Source: an uncultured Candidatus Binatia bacterium
Lineage (GTDB): Bacteria > Desulfobacterota > Binatia > UBA9968 > JAJDTQ01
NCBI GenBank assembly: GCA_958295985.1
Contig: OY282432.1
Coordinates: forward strand, 1-64,000
Direction: 5' to 3'
Length of the DNA: 64,000 nucleotides
This document shows positions 16,225-24,599 of this stretch, piece after piece. The notes below the pieces were generated by a model that made no database searches, was not told the DNA's origin, and saw only the letters and a program-made list of their open reading frames with translations. Within the stretch, counting starts at the first letter, position 1. Each line of letters begins with the position of its first letter. The position numbers and the translations under genes are program-made.

Positions 16225-17819
16225 GCCCCGCGGCGCCCACCGTCCAGATCTACGACCCAGCCCAAAAGTGGCCCATCTCCATCACCCTGTCGCTGGGGAT
16301 GATCGGCGTCGGGCTCGGCATCACCGGCATCGACATCGCCATACCGGCCATGATGTCGTCGCTGGGCACGTCCCTGGACCGCATCCAGTGGGTGCTGATC
16401 GCGTTCATGATCACCCGCACCGTGCTCATCCCCTGCGTGGGCTGGCTGGGGCAGCGCATCGGCGACCGCAACCTGTTCATGCTGAGCGCGGCCACCTTCG
16501 CGCTGGGTTCGTTCCTGTGCTCCATCGCCTGGGACGTCAACTCGCTCATCTTCTTCCGCATCGTCCAGGGCGTGGGCGTGGGCCCGCTCATCGGCGTGTC
16601 CATGTCCATCATGTACGAGGCCTTCCCCCGCAACGAACGCGGTCTGGCCATGGGACTGTTCATGACGGGCTGGTCGCTGGGACCCTTTTTCGGCCCGCCG
16701 TTGGGAGGTTATCTGGCGCAGTACATAAGCTGGCGCACGATCTTCTACCTGCCGCTTCCGACCATCACCCTCGCCATCGTGGCGGCCGCCTTCATCCTCC
16801 CCCGGAGGTCTTCGTCCCACAGGCCCCCGACCTTCGACCTGCTCGGGTTCCTCACGCTGACCGGTGGACTCGTCACCCTGCTGCTGGGTCTGACTCAGGG
16901 ACAGGAGGCGGGTTGGACCAGCCAGCGGATACTGTCCCTGTTCGGCTCCGGCGCACTGCTCATCGCCCTGTTCATCTTCGCCGAGCTCCGCGCCGAGCAC
17001 CCCTACGTCCAGATCCGTTACTTCAAGAGCCTCAACTTCAGCCTGTCCAACGTCATCGTGCTGATCCGGGTCATGGGCTTCCGCGGCACGAGCTTCATCC
17101 TCAACCTGTTCCTGCAGAAGGCGCTTCACTACACGCCGCTGCAGGCAGGCATCTTCATGCTTCCCGCGGCCGTTGCCGTGGGCGTGGTGTCCCCCTTCGC
17201 CGGCATGCTCTCGGACCGGTTCGGGCCGCGGGTGCTGCTGGTGTCGGGGCTGGCGCTCCTCACCGTGACGCTCTTCGGGCTCTCCACCATCACCATCTGG
17301 ACCGGCGTGGGACTGATCTATTTCCTGGTCGTGCTCAAGAGCATCGGGCAGTCCACCATCAACGCGCCCCTGAACTCCATCGCCCTGGGCGCCCTGCCGG
17401 AGGGCCAGTCGCGCATGGGCAGCGGCATCCTGGGACTCAGCCGGGGCCTGGGCGAGGCCTTCGGCATCGCCACCCTGAGCTTCCTCCTCGAACGCCACAT
17501 CTTCTACAAGGTCGAGGCCATGACTCCGCAACTCGGCGCCCGCCTTACCGAGACCCTTCGCGACGACGTGATGGTCCAGCTCCGCGCCCTGCTCCAGCAA
17601 GCCGGTCAATACGGGATTGCCCTGGAGGAACGGGCCCAGTCTCTCCTCGGATACGGCCTGCTGAGAGAAGGCGTCACCCAGGCCTACCACGAACTCTTCA
17701 TCATGATCGGCCTCATGTACCTGGGTTTGGTAGTTATGGTGTGGCTGCTGAAGCTCCGGAGGCCCCAGGAGAAACCGGCGCCGGCGCCGATGGAGACGGC
17801 AGGGGCGAGGACTGCCTGA
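16221..17819 (+). CDS. MFS transporter, DHA2 (EmrB/QacA) family
   Basis: A 532-residue, probably 14-helix drug:H+ antiporter. Visible features are the DHA2 motif GITGIDIAIPAM near residue 35, GWLGQRIGDRNLF (motif A), RIVQGVGVGPLIG, and GWSLGPFFGPPLGGYLAQYISWR (motif C). It couples proton entry to export through the HlyD adaptor encoded immediately upstream. Substrate unknown. The gene ends 30 bases from the convergent DCC-family gene. Confidence 0.93.
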   Translation: MSPAAPTVQIYDPAQKWPISITLSLGMIGVGLGITGIDIAIPAMMSSLGTSLDRIQWVLIAFMITRTVLIPCVGWLGQRIGDRNLFMLSAATFALGSFLCSIAWDVNSLIFFRIVQGVGVGPLIGVSMSIMYEAFPRNERGLAMGLFMTGWSLGPFFGPPLGGYLAQYISWRTIFYLPLPTITLAIVAAAFILPRRSSSHRPPTFDLLGFLTLTGGLVTLLLGLTQGQEAGWTSQRILSLFGSGALLIALFIFAELRAEHPYVQIRYFKSLNFSLSNVIVLIRVMGFRGTSFILNLFLQKALHYTPLQAGIFMLPAAVAVGVVSPFAGMLSDRFGPRVLLVSGLALLTVTLFGLSTITIWTGVGLIYFLVVLKSIGQSTINAPLNSIALGALPEGQSRMGSGILGLSRGLGEAFGIATLSFLLERHIFYKVEAMTPQLGARLTETLRDDVMVQLRALLQQAGQYGIALEERAQSLLGYGLLREGVTQAYHELFIMIGLMYLGLVVMVWLLKLRRPQEKPAPAPMETAGARTA

Positions 17820-17849
17820 TCGGTGGGCGGGGAAACTCGATGGCGCCTC

Positions 17850-18242
17850 TCACTCCCGGAAACCCGACTTGCCGGTGACCCACAGGCCCGCTCGGCGCAA
17901 CCGGCGGAACCACGGATAGAAGAACCGCACCCGGCCGGTGCTCGACCCGAACCACCGCGCCAGCCGGTTGAACCCGTCGGTCCCGGTGGTCATGGACCCG
18001 AGCACGGTCATTGCGTCGGCGCCCTGGTAACGCCGCCCGTCGAGCACGAGCACCATGCCGTCCTCGAGGTCGCATCCGTCGCGTCGCAGCTCGGCAACGA
18101 GCTCGGGCGCCTTCCTGCCGTCGATGAGCCGCAGGCGCTTTCCGGCGGGGGTCCTGAACCTGGACTTCCGCGCATACGTCCGACAGTACATGCACTCGCC
18201 GTCGTAGAGCAGGAAGCCATCCGGGGAGGAGGCGGCAGCCAT
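17850..18242 (-). CDS. DCC-family (DUF393) thiol-disulfide oxidoreductase-like protein
   Basis: A 130-residue protein starting at 18242, where a perfect AGGAGG lies seven bases upstream. The diagnostic motif YDGECMYCRTYAR is at the N-terminus, giving the DxxCxxC signature of DUF393. The middle GRRYQGADAMTVLG and the basic C-terminus are also usual. The function is predicted redox only. It follows the fused Liv ATPase by 41 bases and is probably the last gene of that operon; a link to transport is not obvious. Confidence 0.85.
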   Translation of the reverse strand: MAAASSPDGFLLYDGECMYCRTYARKSRFRTPAGKRLRLIDGRKAPELVAELRRDGCDLEDGMVLVLDGRRYQGADAMTVLGSMTTGTDGFNRLARWFGSSTGRVRFFYPWFRRLRRAGLWVTGKSGFRE

Positions 18243-18283
18243 TTGAAGTCCTCCTGGCAATCCGTCCGGGAGCGGGCGCGAGG

Positions 18284-19735
18284 CTACCCGCCCTCCACGA
18301 TACTCCCGCGCTCGATGACGAAGGTCCGGTCCAGCAGGCCGGCGACGTGGACGTCGTTGGACTCGGCCACCAGCACCGAGGCGCCCTCCTTCTTGAGGTC
18401 GTCCAGGATTTCCACCATGCGCTGGGCGAAGATCGGGGCGATGCCTTCGCCGGGCTCGTCCAGCAGCAACAGCCGCGTGCCGCACATCAGCGCCCGGGCG
18501 AAGGCGACGAACTTCTGCTGTCCGCCCGAAAGGGTGGTGGCCCCGCGGTCCCGAAACTCCGCGACCTCGGGCATGAGGCCGTAGATCCATTCAAGGCGGT
18601 CGCGTGCGTTGTCCGCGCCGGTGGCCCAGACGGGGAGCAGGATGTTCTCCTCAGCGGTCAGGTCGGGAACCAGCCGGCGGTCCTCCGGCATGAAGCCGAT
18701 GCCCATGTGCGCACGGCGATGGGCCGGGGTCGCCGTCAGGTCGATGTCGCCGAGCCGGACCTTGCCGCGCAGGATCGACAGCGTCCCCATGACCGCGCGC
18801 ATGAACGTGGTCTTGCCCGCGCCGTTACGCCCGATGAGGCCGCACATGGATCCCGACGGGACGTCGAGATGGACGCCGCGCAGGATCGGGGCGGCGCTGA
18901 TGCTCACGTCGAGGTCGCTGACGGCGAGCGTGACGTCTCCGGACCCGGAGCGCCTCGGCGGCGGCGACGGTGGTTCCGGGGCGGCGGCGCGTTCCCGGCC
19001 GAGCACGTATTCCCGGACGCCTTCGTCCCGCAGGGCCTGCGTGGTGGGCGCATCGCAGATGATCCGACCCTGATAGAAGGCGAGTACACGATCGACATAT
19101 CGCTCGACGATCTCCATGTCGTGCTCGATGAGCAGCACGGTGGCGCGCTCTTCCTTCAACGCCTGCATCAGGATGTCCATGATGGCGAACTTCTCCTCCG
19201 CGCTGATGCCGCTGGTGGGCTCGTCCAGCATGAGCAGCCTGGGCTTGCGCACCGTGGCCATGGCGATGTCCAGGAGCTTGCGTATGCCCTGGGGCAGGGC
19301 GGAGCCGGTGACGTCGCGGTATTCCGCGATCTGGTAGCGGGCCAGATGAGCCTCCACCCGGTCCGCCCGCGGGTCCGCCCTCAGCGGCGTCAAGAGGCCC
19401 GCCCCGTCCTCCTCCGCAACCCCGAAGGCCATCATCAGGTTGTCGAAGACGGTTTCCGAGAGGAAGACCTGAGGGACCTGGAAGGAGCGGCAAAGCCCCA
19501 TGCGCGCGATGGCGCGCACCGAAAGGCCGAGAATGCTGCGGCCCATGAATTCCACGGTGCCGCGGCCGGGCGGGAGATGGCCGGTAACCAGGTTGACGAA
19601 GGTGGTCTTGCCCGCGCCGTTGGCGCCGATGACGCCGATGGTCTCGCCCTCCTCCACCACGACGTCGATGTCATGGGCGGCCACCACCGCGCCGAAGGAC
19701 TTCTCGAGATCGTGGACTTCCAGCACCGCAGACAT
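18284..19735 (-). CDS. Fused branched-chain-type ABC transporter ATPase (LivG-LivF in one chain)
   Basis: A 483-residue protein with two complete ABC ATPase domains. Domain 1 (LivG-like, residues 1-240) has Walker A GANGAGKTT at 37-45, a degenerate signature ALPQGIRK and Walker B LLMLDEPTSGI. Domain 2 (LivF-like, about 270-483) has GRNGAGKTT near 302, a clean signature LSGGQQKF and LLLLDEPGEGIAP. A Pro/Ser/Arg-rich linker joins them around residues 240-265. LivG and LivF are usually separate genes; here no stop or restart is visible. It energises the LivH/LivM permease encoded upstream (6-base gap to livM). Confidence 0.93.
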   Translation of the reverse strand: MSAVLEVHDLEKSFGAVVAAHDIDVVVEEGETIGVIGANGAGKTTFVNLVTGHLPPGRGTVEFMGRSILGLSVRAIARMGLCRSFQVPQVFLSETVFDNLMMAFGVAEEDGAGLLTPLRADPRADRVEAHLARYQIAEYRDVTGSALPQGIRKLLDIAMATVRKPRLLMLDEPTSGISAEEKFAIMDILMQALKEERATVLLIEHDMEIVERYVDRVLAFYQGRIICDAPTTQALRDEGVREYVLGRERAAAPEPPSPPPRRSGSGDVTLAVSDLDVSISAAPILRGVHLDVPSGSMCGLIGRNGAGKTTFMRAVMGTLSILRGKVRLGDIDLTATPAHRRAHMGIGFMPEDRRLVPDLTAEENILLPVWATGADNARDRLEWIYGLMPEVAEFRDRGATTLSGGQQKFVAFARALMCGTRLLLLDEPGEGIAPIFAQRMVEILDDLKKEGASVLVAESNDVHVAGLLDRTFVIERGSIVEGG

Positions 19736-19741
19736 GGCCGG

Positions 19742-20731
19742 CTATGCCTCTTCCTTCTTCGCCCGGAGCGCGTCCGCGGCGGTCCCGGTCCTGCCGCGCC
19801 GCCGGTCCACCAGCGACCACAGGCCGTTGGGCAGGAACATGATGATGGCGAGCAGCGTTCCGCCCATGATCAACTGCCAGATGCCCGGGAACTGGTCGAA
19901 GGCATAGGTGCGGATGAGCTCGTACATCAACGCACCGATGAAGGGTGCGGTGACGTTTCCGGTGCCGCTGAGGATCGTGATGAAGACAAAGTCCCCCGAC
20001 ACCGACCAGTACACCATGGAGTCGGGATCCACGTGGCCGATGGTGAGGGCGGCGATGGCGCCCCCGAACCCGCCCACGAGCCCGGAGACGACGTATTTGG
20101 CGTGGATCGCCCGTTCGGCCGAATAGCCCAGGTAACCCAGGCGGATCTCGTTCTCGCGCACCGCGGTGGTCATGTTGCCCAGGGTCGAGCGCAGATAGAG
20201 GTGCACCAGGACCGCCACCCCCCAGGTCAGGATCGCCGCGAAGATGAACAGCGCGGTCTTGTTCTCGGCCCCCAGGGGCGCGTACCAAAGATACGTCGTC
20301 GCCTCCAGGCTGATGCCATCGGTGGACCCCAGTTCCTCGAGCTTGGCCAGGACGCCGTAGAGGATCATGGAGAACGCCATGTTCAGGAGGGCGAAGAAGA
20401 TGCCTCTGTACTGCCGCAGCAGAAACCCCAGCACGAAGGAGAAAAGACCGGCCGCCAGCACCGCGCAGGCGATGGTCAGGAAGGCGTCGGTGACGCCCAG
20501 GTATCGACCCAGGAGCCCCACGGTGTAGGCGCCGAAGCCGAAGTACAGGGCGTGGCCGAAGGAGATCAGCCCGCAGCGCCAGAGCACCAGGAGACCCAGC
20601 GCCACCGACCCACGGGCCAGGGAAAGCGTAAGGATGGAACGGAACCAGTCCGGCACCATGAAGTTGAGCGCCAACAGGACGGCGAGTCCGATGGTCAGAC
20701 CCCAGAGCGTCTTGTCCCGGCGCCAGGTCAT
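19742..20731 (-). CDS. livM: Branched-chain-type ABC transporter permease (LivM family)
   Basis: A 329-residue polytopic membrane protein. Family features are LWRCGLISFGHALYFGFGAYTVGLLGRY, a loop GVLAKLEELGSTDGI, the EAA-like segment AVRENEIRLGYLGYSAERAIHAKYVVSGLVGGFGGA and the C-terminal GGTLLAIIMFLPNGLW. It overlaps livH by 4 bases (ATGA) and precedes the fused ATPase. Together with LivH it forms the membrane channel for the ligand delivered by the binding protein at 21725-23044. Confidence 0.93.
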   Translation of the reverse strand: MTWRRDKTLWGLTIGLAVLLALNFMVPDWFRSILTLSLARGSVALGLLVLWRCGLISFGHALYFGFGAYTVGLLGRYLGVTDAFLTIACAVLAAGLFSFVLGFLLRQYRGIFFALLNMAFSMILYGVLAKLEELGSTDGISLEATTYLWYAPLGAENKTALFIFAAILTWGVAVLVHLYLRSTLGNMTTAVRENEIRLGYLGYSAERAIHAKYVVSGLVGGFGGAIAALTIGHVDPDSMVYWSVSGDFVFITILSGTGNVTAPFIGALMYELIRTYAFDQFPGIWQLIMGGTLLAIIMFLPNGLWSLVDRRRGRTGTAADALRAKKEEA

Positions 20732-21630
20732 ATCCGTCTTGCCTTCGCGGGCGCGAACAGCCCCTGCGGCCGGACGATCAGGACCGCCGCCATGATCATG
20801 TAGATCACGAACAGCTCCAGGGCCGGCTCCTGGTGGATCGCGAACGCCCGGGCCACGCCCACGATCACCGAGCCGATGAGGGCGCCGGGAATGCTGCCCA
20901 TCCCGCCGATGACCACCACGGCAAAGGCCAGCACGATGACCTCGACGCCGATGCCGGGCTGGACGGAGATCGCCGGCGCCTGGTAGGCGCCGCCCAGCGC
21001 GCCCAGAAACGAGCCCACCATGAAGGTCAACAGAAAGACCCGGTTGACGTTGATCCCCATGGCTTGCGCCAGCTCCCGGTCATGGATCACCGCAAGCAGC
21101 AGCTTGCCGAAAGTGGTCCGGTTGAGGCCGTACCAAAGCGTGCCGGCAACCACGGCCGACAGGAGCACCATCGACAGGCTGTAGTTGTCGAAGGGAAGCC
21201 CGGCGATCTCCGTCTGGCCAAGCAGCCCGAGGGGCTCCGCGGCGATATAGGGGTCGGTGCCCCAGATCAGCAGCAGCACGTCCTCGAGGACCAGAAACGC
21301 CGCAAAGGTGGCCAGCACGATGATGTGCTCATCCTCGTGATAGAGATGGCGGAGCAGGCCGCGCTCGATGATGATGCCGAAGACGACGCCGAGGAAGAGC
21401 GCGGCGAACAGCATCACCGCAAAGGCGCCGAATTGGGGCCACTCCAACCGGGCGTAGAGGATCAGCAGCGTGGCGGCCAGATAGGCGCCGAAGGCATAGA
21501 GCGAGCCGTGGGTGACGTTGAGGAGCTTCTGGACGCCGCAAATGACGGTCAGACCCACTGCGACCATGAACAGGTACGAACCGTATACGAGACCGTCGAT
21601 GAGGATGATGAGTAGGAGCTCGGGATCCAA
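20728..21630 (-). CDS. livH: Branched-chain-type ABC transporter permease (LivH family)
   Basis: A 300-residue membrane protein with the LivH pattern: IIIDGLVYGSY-like start, GLTVICGVQKLLNVTHGSLYAFGAY, RTTFGKLLLAVIHDRELAQAMGINVNRVF and the C-terminal FAVVVIGGMGSIPGALIGSVIVG. The gene lies 94 bases downstream of the binding-protein gene and overlaps livM, giving the order binding protein, livH, livM, fused livGF. The ligand is unknown; family members import amino acids, amides, urea or aromatic acids. Confidence 0.93.
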   Translation of the reverse strand: MDPELLLIILIDGLVYGSYLFMVAVGLTVICGVQKLLNVTHGSLYAFGAYLAATLLILYARLEWPQFGAFAVMLFAALFLGVVFGIIIERGLLRHLYHEDEHIIVLATFAAFLVLEDVLLLIWGTDPYIAAEPLGLLGQTEIAGLPFDNYSLSMVLLSAVVAGTLWYGLNRTTFGKLLLAVIHDRELAQAMGINVNRVFLLTFMVGSFLGALGGAYQAPAISVQPGIGVEVIVLAFAVVVIGGMGSIPGALIGSVIVGVARAFAIHQEPALELFVIYMIMAAVLIVRPQGLFAPAKARRI

Positions 21631-21724
21631 CGGTTAACGGTTCCTTCGTGCACGGGGATGAGGCTGGACCCGGGCGCCGGCACGTCGGCGCCCGGGTCAC
21701 GGAGACGCTATGGCCGCGCGCCGC

Positions 21725-23044
21725 TCAGTCGCACTTGGCGCCCTTCATGCCACCCTTGAGCCAGGCCACTGCGTCGACCCCGTCGGGCGGGTTCACGCAC
21801 TCCGCCTTGAAGACCTCCACGTCCTTGAGCACCATCTCGCCCTTGGCGTCGTCCCAGACGGTAAAGCCCCAGCGGTCCTCGGTGACCGCCTGATGGCCTT
21901 TGCTGAGCGCCATCTTGACCTGGGTGGTGAAGGCCTCGAAGGTGGCGCCCTCAAGGGCCGCGATCACCTGGTCCGTGGACGGGAACTTCCCGCCGTTGGC
22001 CTTCATCGCCTTGTCGTAGGCGTACTTGGCCGCCAGGACGCCCTGGGCGAACTGATAGGACGGCCCCGAAGGCTGCTGCTTGTAGGTCCTGCGGTATTCG
22101 CTCTGGAACCAGTTGTTGAGCGGTGTGTCGATACCTACCGCGTACATCCCATAGGGCCCGCGGGTGCCGACGAGCTGCCCCTCCGGGAACTTCCTGCCGA
22201 GCCGGTACGCAACCGTCTCGCCCACCCCGAGGATGGACGTCTTTCGCTTGAACAGCCCTCGGGCGCTGGCCTGGGCGATGAATGCCTCGAGGTCGCCGCC
22301 CCAGAAGCTCGAGTGGACCACCTTCTGCTCGGCGCGAAGCAGAGCCGAGATCTCGGATCCGTACTGGCCGGAGAACAGCTTGGGGAACTGCTGCTTCCTG
22401 GCCGGCTTGATGTCCGGCGCCAGGGTCTGCATGGCCAGACGGAAATCGCGCCAGGCGTCCTGGCCCCAGGCATAGTTCTGGTTGATGCCGATGTAACCGT
22501 CCCTGGCCTTGTCCCTGAGTCGGGTGGCGACATAGTGGGCTGCGCTCACGTTGTTGGCGGTGCCGTGGTTCATGATGCGGAAGAGATACCTCGGCTCCTT
22601 CACGAGTTCTTCGAAGACCCGCGGCGTGCCGCAGATCGTGAACAGGGTCAGGACCCTGAGCTCCTCGGCCACCCGGGCGGTGGCGGCGCAGGTGCCGGAC
22701 GACACATAGCCGACGATGACCTCGACGCCCTCCTTCTGTACCTTGTTGCGCAACTCGGTGACCTGTTTGGTGCCGCCGCCGGACTCATCGTACACCACCA
22801 GATCGACCTTGCGACCCGCCAGCCCGACACGGTCATAGGGCGCCGGCAACGTGCCCTCGTTGATGGCGCGGACAACCAGCTCCGCGCCGTTCTTGGCCGG
22901 GACACCGAAGACCGGCGCGCCGGCGCCGGTCAGGAACGTCGGCACCGCCATCTTGACGGTCTGCGCGGAAACCGCGCCCGTCGCAAGCAACACCGTGAAA
23001 GCCGCAACCAACGTTATCGACCTGATACGGGGTATCGCGTTCAT
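21725..23044 (-). CDS. Periplasmic substrate-binding protein of the Liv-type ABC transporter
   Basis: A 439-residue protein. The start at 23044 has GGGAGG five bases upstream and opens a Sec signal peptide (hydrophobic ITLVAAFTVLLATGAVSA, cleavage after SAQ). The mature part is a Peripla_BP_6 protein: FLTGAGAPVFGVPAKNGAELVVRAIN, VDLVVYDESGGGTKQVTELRNKV, VIVGYVSSGTCAATARVAEEL and a Y-G-M-Y-A-V-G-I hinge. It heads the Liv operon. A -10-like TATACT lies on the minus strand at 23116-23121, about 70 bases upstream, but no good -35 box was found. The aromatic/amide-type ligand class is a guess. Confidence 0.92.
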   Translation of the reverse strand: MNAIPRIRSITLVAAFTVLLATGAVSAQTVKMAVPTFLTGAGAPVFGVPAKNGAELVVRAINEGTLPAPYDRVGLAGRKVDLVVYDESGGGTKQVTELRNKVQKEGVEVIVGYVSSGTCAATARVAEELRVLTLFTICGTPRVFEELVKEPRYLFRIMNHGTANNVSAAHYVATRLRDKARDGYIGINQNYAWGQDAWRDFRLAMQTLAPDIKPARKQQFPKLFSGQYGSEISALLRAEQKVVHSSFWGGDLEAFIAQASARGLFKRKTSILGVGETVAYRLGRKFPEGQLVGTRGPYGMYAVGIDTPLNNWFQSEYRRTYKQQPSGPSYQFAQGVLAAKYAYDKAMKANGGKFPSTDQVIAALEGATFEAFTTQVKMALSKGHQAVTEDRWGFTVWDDAKGEMVLKDVEVFKAECVNPPDGVDAVAWLKGGMKGAKCD

Positions 23045-23274
23045 GATAGCCTCCCACGATTCCAGCCCACGACTGACCGCCACGACCCATCCGGCCGTGG
23101 GCAGACCGGTCAGGAAGTATAGCCGGATCGTGTCACAATCGCACCGGCACGGCAACACCGCCGCGATCCGGCTTCTCACGTTCGCCCGCAGCATGCTCAT
23201 TAGCTATACGTACAAGCAGATCAAGTCATCTCACCGGCTCGGGAACACCTTTGTCATCATGGAGGACACCGGCG

Positions 23275-23895
23275 ATGGAACAAAGCATGGCTCAACGAAG
23301 CAGAGTTGATCTGGAGGGGCTGCACGGCCCCGAGGTCCGGGCGATGAAAGGCATTCAGCCGCCGGCTGACATGCCCTTCCGCATCGGCAACATGGGACAC
23401 GCCGTCCTGATGGTCCGGGACATCGACGTCTCCGTTCGATTCTACACCCAGGTGCTCGGCTTCAAGGTTTCCGACGTCTATCCCGACAGCATGGTCGAAG
23501 GCCGGATGGTCTTCATGCGTTTCAACCGGGACCACCATGGTCTGGGCCTCGTCGGCCAAGCCAGGGAGGCTTCCGGGTGTCGAGAGCTGCATCACCTGGC
23601 GTTCGAGGTCCCCGCCATCGACGACGTCTTCCGCGCCAGAGAACATCTCGAAAAGAACGGCGTCGCCATCGACTTCCATGGCCGGAGGCGGGCGGGCTGT
23701 CAGGTATCGGTGGAGTTCCGGGACCCCGACGGCCACAGCCTGGAGATATTCTGGGGACTCGACCAGGTGGACTGGAACGGCGAAGCGCGCCCGCCCGAAG
23801 AGTGGACCCCCAAACCGTCCCTCGAAGAGGTGCTCGACGACGCGCCGCCGGGGCAGAACACCACCCTCGCGGATCCCGGCCTTCGCCGGAAATAG
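23275..23895 (+). CDS. VOC-family (glyoxalase/dioxygenase-type) metalloprotein
   Basis: A 206-residue protein from ATG 23275, with GGAGG nine bases upstream. It has one vicinal-oxygen-chelate domain after a 40-residue lead: NMGHAVLMVRDIDVSVRFYTQVLGFKV, LHHLAFEVPAIDDVFRAREHLEKNGV and EFRDPDGHSLEIFW. The metal ligands expected are the His of GHAVL, the His of LHHLAF and the Glu of HSLEIFW. The family includes extradiol dioxygenases and glyoxalases; the pattern RDPDGHSLEIF fits the dioxygenase-like branch. It is divergent from the Liv operon and its end abuts a truncated LLM gene, so a lost catabolic unit is possible. Confidence 0.88.
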   Translation: MEQSMAQRSRVDLEGLHGPEVRAMKGIQPPADMPFRIGNMGHAVLMVRDIDVSVRFYTQVLGFKVSDVYPDSMVEGRMVFMRFNRDHHGLGLVGQAREASGCRELHHLAFEVPAIDDVFRAREHLEKNGVAIDFHGRRRAGCQVSVEFRDPDGHSLEIFWGLDQVDWNGEARPPEEWTPKPSLEEVLDDAPPGQNTTLADPGLRRK

Positions 23896-23999
23896 CCGGG
23901 GCGACGAATCCACGAACTCGCCGGCGAGGTCCGCAAGCGCCGGCATGCCGTCGAGACCCTCATGGGCCGGTGTCCCGTCGAATCCCGGGGCGACCATGT

Positions 24000-24395
24000 A
24001 TAGGCAACGTATTCGTGGGGAATGCCGCGCATGAACCCGGCGACCAGCCGACCGCCGGATATCATGTCCAGCATCGCATATTCCTCGGCTACCCGGATCG
24101 GGTTGACAATGGGCACGATGTTCCCGGATTGCAGGATCATCGCCTTGCGGGTGCGCTCCGCGACACAGACGCCGATCAGGTTGGGATTCGGCATCAGCCC
24201 GTAGGGGCTCATGTGGTGTTCGTTGTTGCCGATCCAGTCGAAGCCGCATTCTTCGGCGAAGACCTTGGTGTCGATCCCGGCGCGGAAGATCCGCATGCCT
24301 TCATCTGGGCGGAACTGCTTGTTGGCCACCGGCCAATCCTGCCCCACCTTTTCGATGCCGGTATAGGGCATGTGGTGCGTGTACGAGAATTTCAT
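24000..24395 (-). pseudogene. Truncated LLM-class oxidoreductase (N-terminal third only)
   Basis: Starting at ATG 24395 (AGAGGAAG upstream), the frame gives a good LLM N-terminus: MKFSYTHHMPYTGIEK, EECGFDWIGNNEHHMSPYGLMPNPNLIG, VPIVNPIRVAEEYAMLDMISGGRLVAGFMRGIPHEY. After HEYVAY (about 24000) the reading frame continues as the antisense of the VOC gene, with no family similarity. Complete relatives have more than 300 residues, so about two thirds is lost. The break marks the left edge of the accessory island that continues to about 28.1 kb. Confidence 0.85.
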
Positions 24396-24558
24396 CACCA
24401 CTTCCTCTGGCGGGCCAAGCCCGTTCCAACGGGACCGGGAACGATTCTGACTCGGTGCGCCACTGTATCCTTAACGATATGCACTGTCATACCGGGAACG
24501 ACCGGCCTCGGTGGATCGATTCCAGATACGTGCATTCCATATCGGCCGGTGTTATATT

Positions 24559-24594
24559 CCGAATTGGACGAGACTATAATCCGAATTGGACGAG
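24559..24594 (+). promoter_or_regulatory. Promoter-like TATAAT between two direct repeats
   Basis: Two identical 14-base copies of CCGAATTGGACGAG start at 24559 and 24581 (22 bases apart, about two helix turns). Between them lies a perfect -10 hexamer TATAAT (24575-24580); the -35 position (24552-24557, TTATAT) is weak. The ATPase start codon follows six bases after the second copy. The layout suggests an operator through which the gene could be repressed. Confidence 0.6.
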
Positions 24595-24599
24595 CACTC

